Shown here: one piece after another, positions 1 through 9,480 of the stretch
How the letters are laid out: every line of letters begins with the position of its first letter
Position numbering within the stretch: position 1 is the first letter of the stretch
Source of the DNA: Flavobacterium sp. YJ01
GTDB taxonomy: Bacteria > Bacteroidota > Bacteroidia > Flavobacteriales > Flavobacteriaceae
Assembly (NCBI RefSeq): GCF_029320955.1
Contig: NZ_CP119757.1
Coordinates: 1,116,001-1,180,000, forward strand
Length of the DNA stretch: 64,000 nucleotides
Direction: 5' to 3'
Made by a program: the position numbers and the translations under genes
The notes under the pieces: model-generated
What the model was told of the DNA's origin: nothing
What the model saw: the letters and a program-made list of their open reading frames with translations, nothing else
The model's database searches: none

Positions 1-69
1 CTTTTTCTTGATATTCATAACTAATTTAGCATCAGAGAATTAGAACTAATAATTTAAAAATTAAGTCCC

Positions 70-474
70 ATGAAAAAGATTGCAAAAATGAGTTTAGTAG
101 CAGCGTTGCTTTTCACAGGAATAAGCACTTACGCAATTGACGGAACGTCGGAGTTTAATCTTCACGTATTGAAAGCTAATGGAAAACTGATCACTTTCGC
201 TCTTAACAAAGTACAGAAAGCCAGCTTAGCAATTTATGACAAAGACGGAACGCTAATTTATTCTGAAAATGCTTCTGGTAAAGAAGGAATTTTGAGAACT
301 TTCAGCTTAGAAGAATTTCCAGAAGGAACTTACTTCTTAGAAGTAGAAGACAATGTAAAAAGAGCAAAATATGAAATTAAAATAACTGAAAATGCATCTG
401 TTTTATCTAGAAATGCAATTTCTTCAGTTTATAAATATGGTTTTGCTAAAAATACAAATGTCGCTGCCCGTTAA
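70..474 (+). CDS. Small secreted protein with sorting-domain-like fold (copy 1)
   Basis: 134-residue protein with a clear signal peptide ending near Ala22 (…GISTYA). The mature part is a short beta-rich domain with a pattern 'SLAIYDKDGTLIY…FPEGTYFLEVEDN', which resembles the core of T9SS type A C-terminal sorting domains (compare 'VQVFDLNGRLV…LSPGTYVLKAK' in the gene at 1595-3169), but here it is almost the whole protein rather than a tail. A paralogue lies just downstream at 854-1240. Each has its own terminator, so they are separate transcription units. Probably periplasmic or exported. Function is unknown; the sorting-domain similarity is my reading of the pattern, not a database match. 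Confidence 0.8.
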   Translation: MKKIAKMSLVAALLFTGISTYAIDGTSEFNLHVLKANGKLITFALNKVQKASLAIYDKDGTLIYSENASGKEGILRTFSLEEFPEGTYFLEVEDNVKRAKYEIKITENASVLSRNAISSVYKYGFAKNTNVAAR

Positions 475-540
475 GATTTTATACTAAGGGTATAAAATGA
501 GGTAAGAAAAAATTAAAAAGTAAACTTTTAATATCAAAAG

Positions 541-575
541 AACAGCTCTTTGTTGGTTAATGAGCTGTTTTTTTG
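541..575 (+). terminator. Rho-independent terminator after the 70-474 gene
   Basis: Perfect 8-bp stem (AACAGCTC at 541-548 with GAGCTGTT at 562-569), 13-base loop, followed by a run of T. The rest of 576-853 is AT-rich with no recognisable gene. Confidence 0.85.
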
Positions 576-853
576 TGCTTAAATTTAAAGGTGATTTTTA
601 CACTAAATCACTTTCTGAAAAAATATTCTTATTAATTCAACTAACTGATTTCTAAGCAATAAAAAAAATCGAAAAAATTTTAAAAAAAATAAATCCGCAA
701 TCCCAGTATTTACGTACATAGTTCAAACAAAGAATAGAAATAGTTTTAATTCAGCAACTTAACTGCTTAAAAATGCTATTTTTTTGCTAAAAATTAAATT
801 TCTATTTGTAGTTTTACGCGTTCCACATTTAGTAATTAACAATTAAAAAAAAC

Positions 854-1240
854 ATGACAAAATTTACCAAAGCTGGTTTAGTTGCTGCCTTTTTTTTAGC
901 GACTGTGTTTACCTATGCCATTGACGGAAAAGGTGACTATATTTTAAACATTAAAACAGGTAACGGAAAAGTAGTTAGCTTTACTTTAGACACTGTTGAG
1001 AGTTCATCTTTCTCTATTTATGATGAGAACCACAACTTACTTTATGCGGGAGACGCTTTAGCAGATAAGTTAGAGGTTTCAAAAACAATTAGTTTAGAAA
1101 ACTTTCCTGCTGGAACTTACGTTCTAGAATTGAAAGCAAACGACAAAGTTGCGAAACACGAAATTAAAGTTGCTGCTAAAAAGGTGAAAAATGTGAAATT
1201 AGACAATTCTGCTAATCATAGTCCAGGATTTCGTCGTTAA
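854..1240 (+). CDS. Small secreted protein with sorting-domain-like fold (copy 2)
   Basis: 128-residue paralogue of the 70-474 product: the same signal peptide layout (cleavage near 'TYA-IDG'), the same 'FSIYDENHNLLY…FPAGTYVLELKAND' core and a short polar C-terminal tail. The two proteins align over their full mature length, showing a local duplication. Monocistronic: the upstream terminator at 541-575 and its own terminator at 1266-1297 bracket it. Function unknown; predicted exported. Confidence 0.8.
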   Translation: MTKFTKAGLVAAFFLATVFTYAIDGKGDYILNIKTGNGKVVSFTLDTVESSSFSIYDENHNLLYAGDALADKLEVSKTISLENFPAGTYVLELKANDKVAKHEIKVAAKKVKNVKLDNSANHSPGFRR

Positions 1241-1265
1241 TCACTTTTTTGCCCCCAAAAATTAG

Positions 1266-1297
1266 AAAAGCAGCTCGTACCAGAAGCTGCTTTTTTT
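1266..1297 (+). terminator. Rho-independent terminator
   Basis: Perfect 10-bp stem AAAAGCAGCT (1266-1275) with AGCTGCTTTT (1285-1294) and T-run, 26 bases after the stop codon of the preceding gene. Confidence 0.85.
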
Positions 1298-1385
1298 ATG
1301 TCTTTTTTTTAGAAAACATCTATAATATTTTCATTTCGACCGAAGGGATAAATCACACTTGTAACTCCGCAAAGATCTGTGACCG

Positions 1386-1502
1386 TTGCTGTGCGAAGTC
1401 TCCCGACTTCGTACCCGCCGCTATATTCCGTTCCAAAATTATTTTTATATTCTTTATAGATAATTGGAACGGGTACGAAGTCAGGAGACTTCGCACAGCA
1501 AT
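1386..1502. repeat. Large palindromic intergenic unit (family with GAAGTC…GACTTC core)
   Basis: Near-perfect inverted repeat: the 32-base left arm at 1386-1417 (core GAAGTCTCCCGACTTC) is complementary to the right arm at 1471-1502 apart from one core position; an inner arm (CCGTTCC…GGAACGG) extends the stem. Each arm is itself a small palindrome. Related half-units lie at 28069-28100 and 30795-30828. Open frames across this region are by-products of the palindrome. The interval 1298-1594 holds nothing else recognisable. Confidence 0.8.
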
Positions 1503-1594
1503 CAGCAAATTTTATAAAATGAAGACTTTGGATACTTGGAAAGATATTCAAGAACATCATGTTCAAAATGGCTATCTCAATATAGCGAGGAAGT

Positions 1595-3169
1595 TTAACG
1601 TTTAATTATTTTCTTTGATACCTCACGTCCATCAACTTTCGCTTTTAAAACATATGTTCCGGGACTTAGCTTAGAAACATCTATTTTATCATTAGCAAAA
1701 TCAGATGTATTTGTAACTAGTCTGCCATTTAAATCAAAAACTTGAACACTTTCAACTTGATTATTATTCTCAGCTTTAATATTGATAAAGTTGATTGAAG
1801 GATTAGGAAAGAAAACTAACGGGGATTTATTTCCAAATATAGGAGTACTTAAATCATTGCTATACTTCCAGAATTTAGAATCCTTTCCATAATACAAGTT
1901 GTCTTTAAAAACGATAGCTTGAGTTATATTGTCAAGCGTATTTATATTTTCAGCTCTATTCAAAGTTTTATTAAATATCCATCCTTTTCTCAAAAATTTG
2001 TCATTTACTCCAGAAGAAATAAAGTACTCATCTTGCCTAATTTTATAAATCGTAGCTATATCATAAATTGATACAAAAAAGAAATCAGGCCTCTGCAAAT
2101 CATTATTTGCTAACTCTTTCAAATCTGTAACCGAATAATCATTTAGATTTAAGGATAATAAAGATGTATTTCCACTTGTATTTGATCCGAAGAAAAGTAA
2201 AGAATCATCTGTTTTCGAAAAATTAGACGGAGTAAAATATTTATTGCTACTGTTAACATAAATTTCGGATAAGTTTTTAGCAACGTTATCAAACTTCCAT
2301 ATTGACAGCTTGTTTAAATCAGATGAATAAAACATAAAATAAAGTTCATTATTTGCTTCGATAACATTACTGTGATTCACAATATTATTTTGTGCATTCC
2401 AGACATTACCAATATTTTTGGTATTTTCAAGAGTTCCATCCGTTTCATATAAAAAATATCTAGTTACAAAATATAGCTTATTATTATGTACTATATACTG
2501 AGTAAAACCAGCTGTTCCTCCAGAATCGGAACCATTTCCATCCATTTGTTGCGTTATAGGATAAGTCCCATCAGCAGTGCCATCACTTCTCCATACTCTT
2601 GAGTTCATAGTTGAAGCTGGCTGAATTGTAAATATAAAAGTATTATTACAATTACCTTCATATGTCGAATTATTCCAATAATCTGAAATTTCTTTAATGA
2701 ATACTGTTCCACTAGTTGTTCCATCAGTTTTCCAAATTTGGAATTTATTTGTATCTAATCGAACTAGAAAAAATATTCTATCCCCTACTGTCGTGAGCTT
2801 AAAAGTTCTTCCGTTAATAAAGTTTGTGATTTTTTTAGTTCCAGAATCAGTTCCATCTGTCTCCCATATTTCACCTTCAGAACTTTCATCTCTAGCCATA
2901 AAGTAAAACTTATTATTTAAAATTGCTGAACCTGATTTTACTGATTGTTCTGTACCAGGATATATGTCTTTTAATATTTTTGTAGTTGAATTAGTTCCAT
3001 CGCTGAGCCATAATTCTCGACCAGTATCTTCTTGATTGCCGTAAAATATGATTTTATCATTAAATATTTTAAAAGTCGACGGTGTACTTATAAAATCATA
3101 AATTAATTGTTGAGCATTTATTTGTATTGTTAAAAAGAGTAGAAAAATTAAAAGTAATTTTGTTTTCAT
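1595..3169 (-). CDS. Secreted protein with ELW-DGT repeats and T9SS type A sorting domain
   Basis: 524-residue extracellular protein. A signal peptide (residues 1-20, ending 'QINAQ') is followed by several copies of a repeat of the form 'ELWLSDGTNSTT', 'IWKTDGTTSGT', 'VWRSDGTADGT', typical of beta-propeller-like ELWxTDGT proteins of Bacteroidota. The last 80 residues are a type A C-terminal sorting domain (FPNPS near 452, 'VQVFDLNGRLV', 'LSPGTYVLK', ending KKIIKR), which directs secretion through the type IX system and surface attachment or release. A -7 promoter match lies upstream at 3218-3225. Substrate or partner cannot be told from sequence. Confidence 0.9.
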   Translation of the reverse strand: MKTKLLLIFLLFLTIQINAQQLIYDFISTPSTFKIFNDKIIFYGNQEDTGRELWLSDGTNSTTKILKDIYPGTEQSVKSGSAILNNKFYFMARDESSEGEIWETDGTDSGTKKITNFINGRTFKLTTVGDRIFFLVRLDTNKFQIWKTDGTTSGTVFIKEISDYWNNSTYEGNCNNTFIFTIQPASTMNSRVWRSDGTADGTYPITQQMDGNGSDSGGTAGFTQYIVHNNKLYFVTRYFLYETDGTLENTKNIGNVWNAQNNIVNHSNVIEANNELYFMFYSSDLNKLSIWKFDNVAKNLSEIYVNSSNKYFTPSNFSKTDDSLLFFGSNTSGNTSLLSLNLNDYSVTDLKELANNDLQRPDFFFVSIYDIATIYKIRQDEYFISSGVNDKFLRKGWIFNKTLNRAENINTLDNITQAIVFKDNLYYGKDSKFWKYSNDLSTPIFGNKSPLVFFPNPSINFINIKAENNNQVESVQVFDLNGRLVTNTSDFANDKIDVSKLSPGTYVLKAKVDGREVSKKIIKR

Positions 3170-3217
3170 TCAGTAATTAAGGTTAATTATTTTAAAAAAA
3201 AAGTAATCATAAAAAAA

Positions 3218-3225
3218 CAAATATA
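3218..3225 (-). promoter_or_regulatory. -7 promoter element
   Basis: On the minus strand TATATTTG, a full match to TAnnTTTG, 49-56 bases upstream of the 3169 start. No clear -33 TTG at the usual spacing. Confidence 0.45.
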
Positions 3226-3274
3226 TGATTTATCATACAAAAATATTTAATCTTAAAGACAAATTACTTATTCA

Positions 3275-3312
3275 TAAAAAAAAACCTCCCATTCGCATGA
3301 GAGGTTTTTTCA
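3275..3312 (-). terminator. Terminator of icmF
   Basis: Stem AAAAACCTC (3280-3288) with GAGGTTTTT (3301-3309) and a T-run on the minus strand, 20 bases past the icmF stop codon. Confidence 0.85.
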
Positions 3313-3330
3313 TAAATCTAAGTACAAAAA

Positions 3331-6300
3331 CTACATATTCCTTCTATACTGCCCACCAACTTCAAACAACGCCGAAGTAATCTGACCTAAAGAACAAACT
3401 TTTGTAGCTTCCATTAAATGGTCGAATAAGTTTTCGTTTTTAATAGCAGCTTGCTGCAACGTATTTAAATGCTCGTTTACTTTTGCTTCGTGAAATTGAT
3501 GCAAGTTATCCAACATCGTAATTTGATATTGTTTTTCTTCTTCAGTGGCGCGAATAACCTCAGCCGGAATTACCGTTGGCGAACCTTTTGAACTCAAGAA
3601 TGTATTTACACCCACAATTGGGAAATCGCCGTTGTGTTTTAAGGTTTCGTAATACAAACTTTCTTCCTGAATTTTAGATCTTTGGTACATGGTTTCCATT
3701 GCGCCTAGAACTCCGCCTCTTTCTGTGATTCTGTCGAATTCTTGAAGAACTGCTGCTTCAACTAAATCAGTCAATTCTTCGATGATGAACGAACCTTGAA
3801 TTGGGTTTTCGTTTTTCGCTAAACCTAATTCTTTATTAATAATCAACTGAATCGCCATTGCACGACGTACAGATTCTTCTGTTGGCGTTGTAATCGCTTC
3901 ATCGTAAGCGTTGGTATGCAATGAATTGCAGTTATCGTAAATAGCATATAAAGCCTGTAAAGTTGTTCTAATATCGTTAAAATCAATTTCCTGCGCATGT
4001 AACGAACGTCCAGAAGTCTGAATATGGTATTTCAGCATTTGTGCTCTTTGGTTGGCTCCGTATTTATTTTTCATGGCTTTTGCCCAAATTTTACGCGCCA
4101 CACGACCAATAACCGAATATTCTGGATCTACTCCGTTTGAGAAGAAGAACGATAAATTTGGTCCAAAATCGTTGATGTTCATTCCGCGGCTCAAATAATA
4201 TTCCACGTAAGTGAAACCATTTGAAAGCGTAAATGCCAATTGCGTAATTGGGTTTGCTCCCGCCTCGGCAATATGATATCCAGAAATCGAAACCGAATAG
4301 AAATTACGAACGTTTTTAGTAATAAAATATTCTTGAACATCACCCATTAATCGAAGCGCAAATTCGGTTGAAAAAATACAAGTATTCTGCGCCTGATCTT
4401 CTTTTAAAATATCGGCCTGAACCGTTCCACGAACTTGCGCTAACGTTTTGACTTTTATTTCGTTATAAACATCCAAAGGTAAAACCAGATCTCCCGTAAC
4501 GCCCAAAAGCATTAATCCTAAACCGTTGTTTCCAGCAGGAAGTTCGCCTTGGTATTTCGGTCTTTCGATTCCTTTGTCTTTATATAGTTTGTTGATTTTT
4601 GCCTCAACTTCTTTTTCTAATTCATTTGCCTTAATGTAAATCTCACATTGCTGATCTATTGCGGCATTCATAAAGAAACCTAACAACATTGGCGCAGGCC
4701 CATTAATCGTCATACTTACCGAAGTTAAAGCATGAACCAAATCGAAACCTGAATATAGTTTTTTAGCATCATCCAAACAGCAAATTGAAACTCCCGCATT
4801 TCCAATTTTCCCGTAAATATCCGGACGCAAATCTGGATCGTTTCCGTATAAAGTTACGCTGTCAAAAGCCGTAGAAAGACGTTTTGCGGGCATTCCCGCA
4901 CTTACATAATGAAAACGTTTATTGGTTCTTTCTGGTCCGCCCTCACCCGCAAACATTCTCGACGGATCTTCGCCTTCACGTTTAAACGGATATAACCCCG
5001 AAGCAAATGGAAATTCTCCAGGAACATTTTCCTGTAAATTCCAACGCAAGATATCGCCCCAGCCTTCATATTTAGGCAAAGCAATTTTCGGAATCTGTAA
5101 ATGTGATAAACTTTCAGAGTGCGTGGCAATCTTGATTTCTTTATCACGAACTTTAAACGAGTAAACCGGATTTTTGTATTTCGCTACTTTTTCATCCCAA
5201 TTCAAGATAATTTCCCAATTGTACGGATCTAAATCCATTTTTACTTTATCGAATTGATTTAGTAAAAGATTTAAAAAGATTCTGTTTTCATCATGTTCAG
5301 CAATTCCGCTTGGTAAAACAGTCGAATCGTCAATTCCAGCTTTATTGATTTCAGGAACTTTTCCAGAAACTGATTCAATAGTTTTGAAAATTCCGTATAA
5401 TTTTTGCGCTACTTTTTGCTGTGAAATGGCGATTTCATCATAAGATCTGTTATTCTCTGCAATTTCAGATAAATAACGTGTTCTGTGTGGCGGAATCACG
5501 AAGATTTTCTCGCTCATTTCTTTTGTGATTTCGAAAGTCGATTTCAATTCAGAATCGGTTTTTTCAACCACTTTATCCATAATTGCTTTGTAAAGCGTAT
5601 TCATTCCCGGATCGTTAAACTGCGAAGCGATTGTTCCAAAAACAGGCATTTCATCTGGATTCTTTTCCCAAAGATTATGGTTGCGCTGATATTGTTTTTT
5701 TACATCGCGTAAAGCATCCAATGCTCCACGTTTATCAAATTTGTTTAAAGCCACTAAATCGGCAAAATCAAGCATGTCGATTTTTTCCAATTGTGTTGCC
5801 GCTCCAAACTCTGGTGTCATTACATATAAGGATACATCAGAATGATCCATAATCTCGGTATCAGACTGACCAATTCCTGAAGTTTCCAGAATAATCAAAT
5901 CGTATTTTGCGGCTTTCAAAACCTGAATCGCTTCGGCTACATATTTAGACAAAGCCAAATTCGACTGACGTGTCGCCAGCGAACGCATATATACACGAGG
6001 ATTATTAATCGCATTCATACGGATTCTGTCTCCTAAAAGTGCTCCTCCAGTTTTTCTCTTAGAAGGATCGACAGAAATTAATCCGATTGTTTTTTCTGGG
6101 AAATCAATTAAAAAGCGACGAACCAATTCGTCAACCAAAGAAGATTTTCCTGCACCGCCCGTTCCTGTAATTCCTAAAACTGGAATTTTAGAATCAGAAT
6201 TGCTTTCGTGTATTTTATCAAAAACAGGTTTTGCAATATCCGGGAAATTTTCTGCCGAAGAAATCAAACGTGCAATTGCAGTTGGTGTTTTATTTTCAAT

Positions 6301-6771
6301 ATGATCGATTTCTCCGTTTAGTTTATCTCCAATAGGAAAATCAGCACGCTGAACCAAATCATTAATCATTCCTTGCAAACCAAGAGAACGGCCGTCATCT
6401 GGAGAATAAATTCTTGTAATACCATATTCGTGTAATTCTTCGATTTCGCTTGGCAGAATCACTCCACCTCCACCTCCGAAGATTTTAATGTGGCCTGCTC
6501 CTTTTTCGCGAAGCAAATCATACATATATTTAAAGTATTCGTTATGTCCGCCTTGGTAAGAAGTCATGGCAATTGCATTGGCATCTTCTTGAATGGCGGT
6601 ATTTACCACTTCTTCAACACTTCGGTCGTGACCTAAATGTATAACCTCAACTCCTGTTGACTGAATAATACGGCGCATAATATTAATGGCAGCATCATGT
6701 CCGTCAAAAAGTGAAGCAGCAGTTACAATTCTTACTTTATTTTTAGGAATATATGGTATTTGTTGTTCCAT
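3331..6771 (-). CDS. icmF: Fused B12-dependent isobutyryl-CoA mutase/GTPase (IcmF)
   Basis: 1146 residues, the size of IcmF fusions. Order: cobalamin-binding domain (about 12-140; DGHD at 23-26 with the cobalt-ligand His25), MeaI/ArgK-type G-protein chaperone (P-loop GTGGAGKSS at about 203-211, 'NKFD' specificity motif), then the TIM-barrel acyl-CoA mutase large domain (about 560-1146). The mutase substrate region reads '[26 protein letters not shown]', characteristic of IcmF rather than methylmalonyl-CoA mutase. Known IcmF enzymes interconvert isobutyryl- and n-butyryl-CoA (some also pivalyl/isovaleryl-CoA) using adenosylcobalamin, with the GTPase domain loading cofactor. Monocistronic, with its own terminator and a -7 element at 6849-6856. 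Substrate preference is inferred. Confidence 0.92.
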   Translation of the reverse strand: MEQQIPYIPKNKVRIVTAASLFDGHDAAINIMRRIIQSTGVEVIHLGHDRSVEEVVNTAIQEDANAIAMTSYQGGHNEYFKYMYDLLREKGAGHIKIFGGGGGVILPSEIEELHEYGITRIYSPDDGRSLGLQGMINDLVQRADFPIGDKLNGEIDHIENKTPTAIARLISSAENFPDIAKPVFDKIHESNSDSKIPVLGITGTGGAGKSSLVDELVRRFLIDFPEKTIGLISVDPSKRKTGGALLGDRIRMNAINNPRVYMRSLATRQSNLALSKYVAEAIQVLKAAKYDLIILETSGIGQSDTEIMDHSDVSLYVMTPEFGAATQLEKIDMLDFADLVALNKFDKRGALDALRDVKKQYQRNHNLWEKNPDEMPVFGTIASQFNDPGMNTLYKAIMDKVVEKTDSELKSTFEITKEMSEKIFVIPPHRTRYLSEIAENNRSYDEIAISQQKVAQKLYGIFKTIESVSGKVPEINKAGIDDSTVLPSGIAEHDENRIFLNLLLNQFDKVKMDLDPYNWEIILNWDEKVAKYKNPVYSFKVRDKEIKIATHSESLSHLQIPKIALPKYEGWGDILRWNLQENVPGEFPFASGLYPFKREGEDPSRMFAGEGGPERTNKRFHYVSAGMPAKRLSTAFDSVTLYGNDPDLRPDIYGKIGNAGVSICCLDDAKKLYSGFDLVHALTSVSMTINGPAPMLLGFFMNAAIDQQCEIYIKANELEKEVEAKINKLYKDKGIERPKYQGELPAGNNGLGLMLLGVTGDLVLPLDVYNEIKVKTLAQVRGTVQADILKEDQAQNTCIFSTEFALRLMGDVQEYFITKNVRNFYSVSISGYHIAEAGANPITQLAFTLSNGFTYVEYYLSRGMNINDFGPNLSFFFSNGVDPEYSVIGRVARKIWAKAMKNKYGANQRAQMLKYHIQTSGRSLHAQEIDFNDIRTTLQALYAIYDNCNSLHTNAYDEAITTPTEESVRRAMAIQLIINKELGLAKNENPIQGSFIIEELTDLVEAAVLQEFDRITERGGVLGAMETMYQRSKIQEESLYYETLKHNGDFPIVGVNTFLSSKGSPTVIPAEVIRATEEEKQYQITMLDNLHQFHEAKVNEHLNTLQQAAIKNENLFDHLMEATKVCSLGQITSALFEVGGQYRRNM

Positions 6772-6848
6772 TTTATGAATATGATAATTTTATGGAGGCA
6801 ATTTACAAAATATTTTAATATTCGATCCTCACTCTAAGCTTATCTTAA

Positions 6849-6856
6849 CAAAAATA
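6849..6856 (-). promoter_or_regulatory. -7 promoter element for icmF
   Basis: Minus-strand TATTTTTG, a full match to TAnnTTTG, about 78 bases upstream of the ATG. -33 box not clear. Confidence 0.4.
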
Positions 6857-7064
6857 AATCGATTTCGTGAACCTAAAGGGTAACAATTTACGTAACTAAT
6901 TGATATAGTTAAAGAAAGCTTAAAGACATGGCAATTTCGCAACATTTAAATAAAATCTAAAAACATGTTTCAAGGCCTTCTAAAGTAATTTAGCATTGTA
7001 GAAAAGCCCCAAATTTTTACCAAAGCTTACCATCAAAAAAAGTAATAACGTAAAAATTTAAAAA

Positions 7065-8621
7065 ATGAAAACATTTTATTCATTCACCGTAATTTTGGGT
7101 TTGAGTTTCTTTATATTTTCTTTCAATACGATTGAAAACAGCAATTTTTCCCATAAAAAAACTTCAAACCACACAACCGTTTTCAACGATACAGATCTTG
7201 CAAACGCAGCGAAAGCTAATGACTTTTTCAAAAGATATTCTGATTTAAAAAAATACAAATCGGATATTATGTCATTATACAAAAACAGAACGCTTGGAAG
7301 TATTTGGTTTGATGAAGATGAAATCAACGAATTTGGTTCTGTATTGTATGAAAAAGCAAAAAAAACTAACGATTTAATTGTTCCTTACCAAAAAGAAATA
7401 GATCTGTTATTTGATTCTAAATCAGAATCTAATATTTCTAAAACAGATGCTGATATGCTTTTAAGTTCATTGTATGTAATGTACACTAAAAAAAATAATA
7501 CTGACAAAAAGAAATTGGCTTATGATGTAATGCTTAAAGATTTCTTGAACTATAGCACTATTGAAGAATCATCTGCAACTGCCAATCTTGATGCAAAAGT
7601 AGAATATGACCAATATTACAAATTGCAAGATGTTTTAAAAAAATATAAAAAACTAGACCGTTCTCATAAATGGAAACCTATTGAAACTGAAGTTCCATAT
7701 AAAGATTTACGTCCAGATGCTGTATCTAATACAATCGCGCAAGTTAGAACCCGTTTATATTTATTGGGGGATTTAAAACAGGATTCTAAAAGCGATGTTT
7801 ATGATAGAGAATTAATGGATGCTGTAATGAAATACAAAGTTCGTAACGGATTTAAACCAAATTATATTCTTGCGGAAGAACATATTAAGGAGATGAATAT
7901 TCCACTTTCTGAAAAAATGGAAACTTTACAGTTAAACATGGAAAGATGCCGCGCGATTGCTGCTCAAATTGCTGCAAGCGATGAATATGTACTGGTAAAT
8001 GTTCCTTCTTATGAAATGGTATATGTTAAAAACGGAAAAGTTCAATTAACCTCGCCTGTTTTTGTTGGTGCACCTTTAACTAAAACAACCATTTTTAATG
8101 GAGAAATTGATAGAATTGTTTTTAGCCCGTATTGGACAGTTCCACAAAGTATTGTTCAAAATGAGTTAAGATCCAAAATCGCTTCAGATCCAAATTATTT
8201 GGCTGAAAAAAATATGGAAATGGTAAACGGACAAGTAAGACAAAAACCAGGTCCAGATAATTCTTTAGGATTAGTGAAATTTATGTTTCCAAATTCAGAT
8301 GATATTTACATGCACGATACGCCGTCTAAAACTTTATTCGATTTTGAAAAAAGAACTTTTAGCCACGGTTGTATTAATGTAAAAATGGCTAAAGAATTGG
8401 CAGTTGCCATGTTGCAGGATTATCCAGAATGGACTCAAGCAAAAATTGATAAGGCAATGGAAGGAAAAACAGAAAGCAGCTTTAAATTATCTAAAAAAGT
8501 ACCTATCTACATTACGTATTTTACTTCATTAGTAAATGAAAATGGCGAAATAGGATTTTTTCAAGATGTTTATGAAAAAGATAAAGAAGTTACAAGCGAA
8601 ACTGCGATTGTAGCTCAATAA
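7065..8621 (+). CDS. L,D-transpeptidase (YcbB/LdtD-like)
   Basis: 518-residue exported cell-wall enzyme. A hydrophobic N-terminus (about 5-22) acts as signal or anchor. Residues about 215-260 look like a degenerate peptidoglycan-binding domain ('TRLYLLGDL…AVMKYKVRNG'), and about 315-460 form the YkuD catalytic domain with the signature 'HDTPSK…FSHGCINV' in which Cys436 is the expected nucleophile and His434 its partner. Such enzymes make 3-3 cross-links in peptidoglycan or attach proteins to it. Divergent from icmF; monocistronic with a strong terminator. Family assignment is firm, exact reaction inferred. Confidence 0.9.
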   Translation: MKTFYSFTVILGLSFFIFSFNTIENSNFSHKKTSNHTTVFNDTDLANAAKANDFFKRYSDLKKYKSDIMSLYKNRTLGSIWFDEDEINEFGSVLYEKAKKTNDLIVPYQKEIDLLFDSKSESNISKTDADMLLSSLYVMYTKKNNTDKKKLAYDVMLKDFLNYSTIEESSATANLDAKVEYDQYYKLQDVLKKYKKLDRSHKWKPIETEVPYKDLRPDAVSNTIAQVRTRLYLLGDLKQDSKSDVYDRELMDAVMKYKVRNGFKPNYILAEEHIKEMNIPLSEKMETLQLNMERCRAIAAQIAASDEYVLVNVPSYEMVYVKNGKVQLTSPVFVGAPLTKTTIFNGEIDRIVFSPYWTVPQSIVQNELRSKIASDPNYLAEKNMEMVNGQVRQKPGPDNSLGLVKFMFPNSDDIYMHDTPSKTLFDFEKRTFSHGCINVKMAKELAVAMLQDYPEWTQAKIDKAMEGKTESSFKLSKKVPIYITYFTSLVNENGEIGFFQDVYEKDKEVTSETAIVAQ

Positions 8622-8640
8622 TACAATTTTATTCAATCTT

Positions 8641-8680
8641 AGAGAGAAATTATCATTTTTTGGTAATTTCTCTCTTTTTT
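8641..8680 (+). terminator. Rho-independent terminator
   Basis: Long stem AGAGAGAAATTA with TAATTTCTCTCT followed by T6, 20 bases after the L,D-transpeptidase stop. Confidence 0.9.
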
Positions 8681-8812
8681 AGTCTTTTTTAGAAAGCAAA
8701 AAAACCTTAACTTATTACTATTAAACCTTTTACAGACAAAACATTTTCTTAAACCTCCCGACTTTTGCTCAAAAATATACCACTTATTTTATAATATTTA
8801 AAGTTAACTATT

Positions 8813-9160
8813 ATGAAAACAAATAATACAGAAGGTCTAACAATGTTTGAAATAAATGTACTGGTACAACAAGGCGGAAAATTTATTGTTTTTCCTAATA
8901 CTATTTCAAAACTCTTTAAGAAATTTAAACTTTCGAATGTTTATTTTGTTCGTCCGAACGAACATACTTTTAAATATGCTTTAAAACATTTCTTTTTAAA
9001 TTTATCATTAAGCTGGCGAAGTATTCCTTACGGACCAATTTATGTGCTTAAATCTATTTTTTATTTGATTAAAGGAGGAAAAGATTATACGCAGGATATT
9101 TTGAATGAATTGAAAAATAATAATCCGACGTATCATCCTAATTTACAATATTTACAATAA
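8813..9160 (+). CDS. Hypothetical protein
   Basis: 115 residues, no signal peptide, one weakly hydrophobic stretch around 'KHFFLNLSLSW…YGPIYVLKSIFYLI' that may associate with membrane. N-terminus 'GLTMFEINVLVQQGGKFIVFPNTISKLFKKFK' is compatible with a small alpha/beta fold. Family not recognised. Stands alone between two terminators. ATG start at 8813 follows an AT-rich leader; the internal Met at residue 11 is an alternative start. Confidence 0.65.
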   Translation: MKTNNTEGLTMFEINVLVQQGGKFIVFPNTISKLFKKFKLSNVYFVRPNEHTFKYALKHFFLNLSLSWRSIPYGPIYVLKSIFYLIKGGKDYTQDILNELKNNNPTYHPNLQYLQ

Positions 9161-9180
9161 GATTGAAACAATTATAGTAG

Positions 9181-9211
9181 AAACATCTCATAAAAATTTG
9201 GGGTGTTTTTT
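9181..9211 (+). terminator. Terminator with G-U pairs
   Basis: AAACATCTC (9181-9189) pairs with GGGGTGTTT (9200-9208) through two G-U pairs, followed by a T-run; 20 bases past the 8813-9160 stop. Confidence 0.6.
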
Positions 9212-9334
9212 TATCCCATTTTTCTAAAAAAACAAAACACCTCTAAGGTTTATGTTGATGGTAAAAATCCAGAGATAAAATCTTTTTTTGAAGATTTACT
9301 TTTTCAATGGAAAAACAATGCAAAAATTGACTAA
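9194..9334 (+). pseudogene. Possible gene remnant (C-terminal fragment)
   Basis: Open frame of 46 codons without a start codon, ending in a coding-like stretch 'SKVYVDGKNPEIKSFFEDL' and a stop at 9332-9334. No Met and no upstream continuation, so if real it is the tail of a decayed gene. It overlaps the terminator at 9181-9211, which weakens the case. The remainder of 9161-9480 shows nothing else except a promoter-like TATTTTTG at 9453-9460. Confidence 0.2.
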
Positions 9335-9452
9335 AATACATTTCAGACAACTTATTTTATACGTATTTTAAACAATTACAATTCCTGTTATTTATTCAAC
9401 AAAATCTTTCTTCTATAGCAATAAAATTGTGGCTTTGTTTTTGAATAAGTAG

Positions 9453-9460
9453 TATTTTTG
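9453..9460 (+). promoter_or_regulatory. -7 promoter element for the DUF4197 gene
   Basis: TATTTTTG matches TAnnTTTG, 21 bases before the ATG; a TTG at 9427-9429 gives a slightly long 23-base spacer. Confidence 0.4.
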
Positions 9461-9480
9461 AAACTTAATAAAACTCCATA

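Noticed and set aside
1249..1605. ORFs on both strands across 1249-1605
   Set aside because: They run through the large palindrome 1386-1502, whose two arms translate to the same peptide on opposite strands; no RBS or family.
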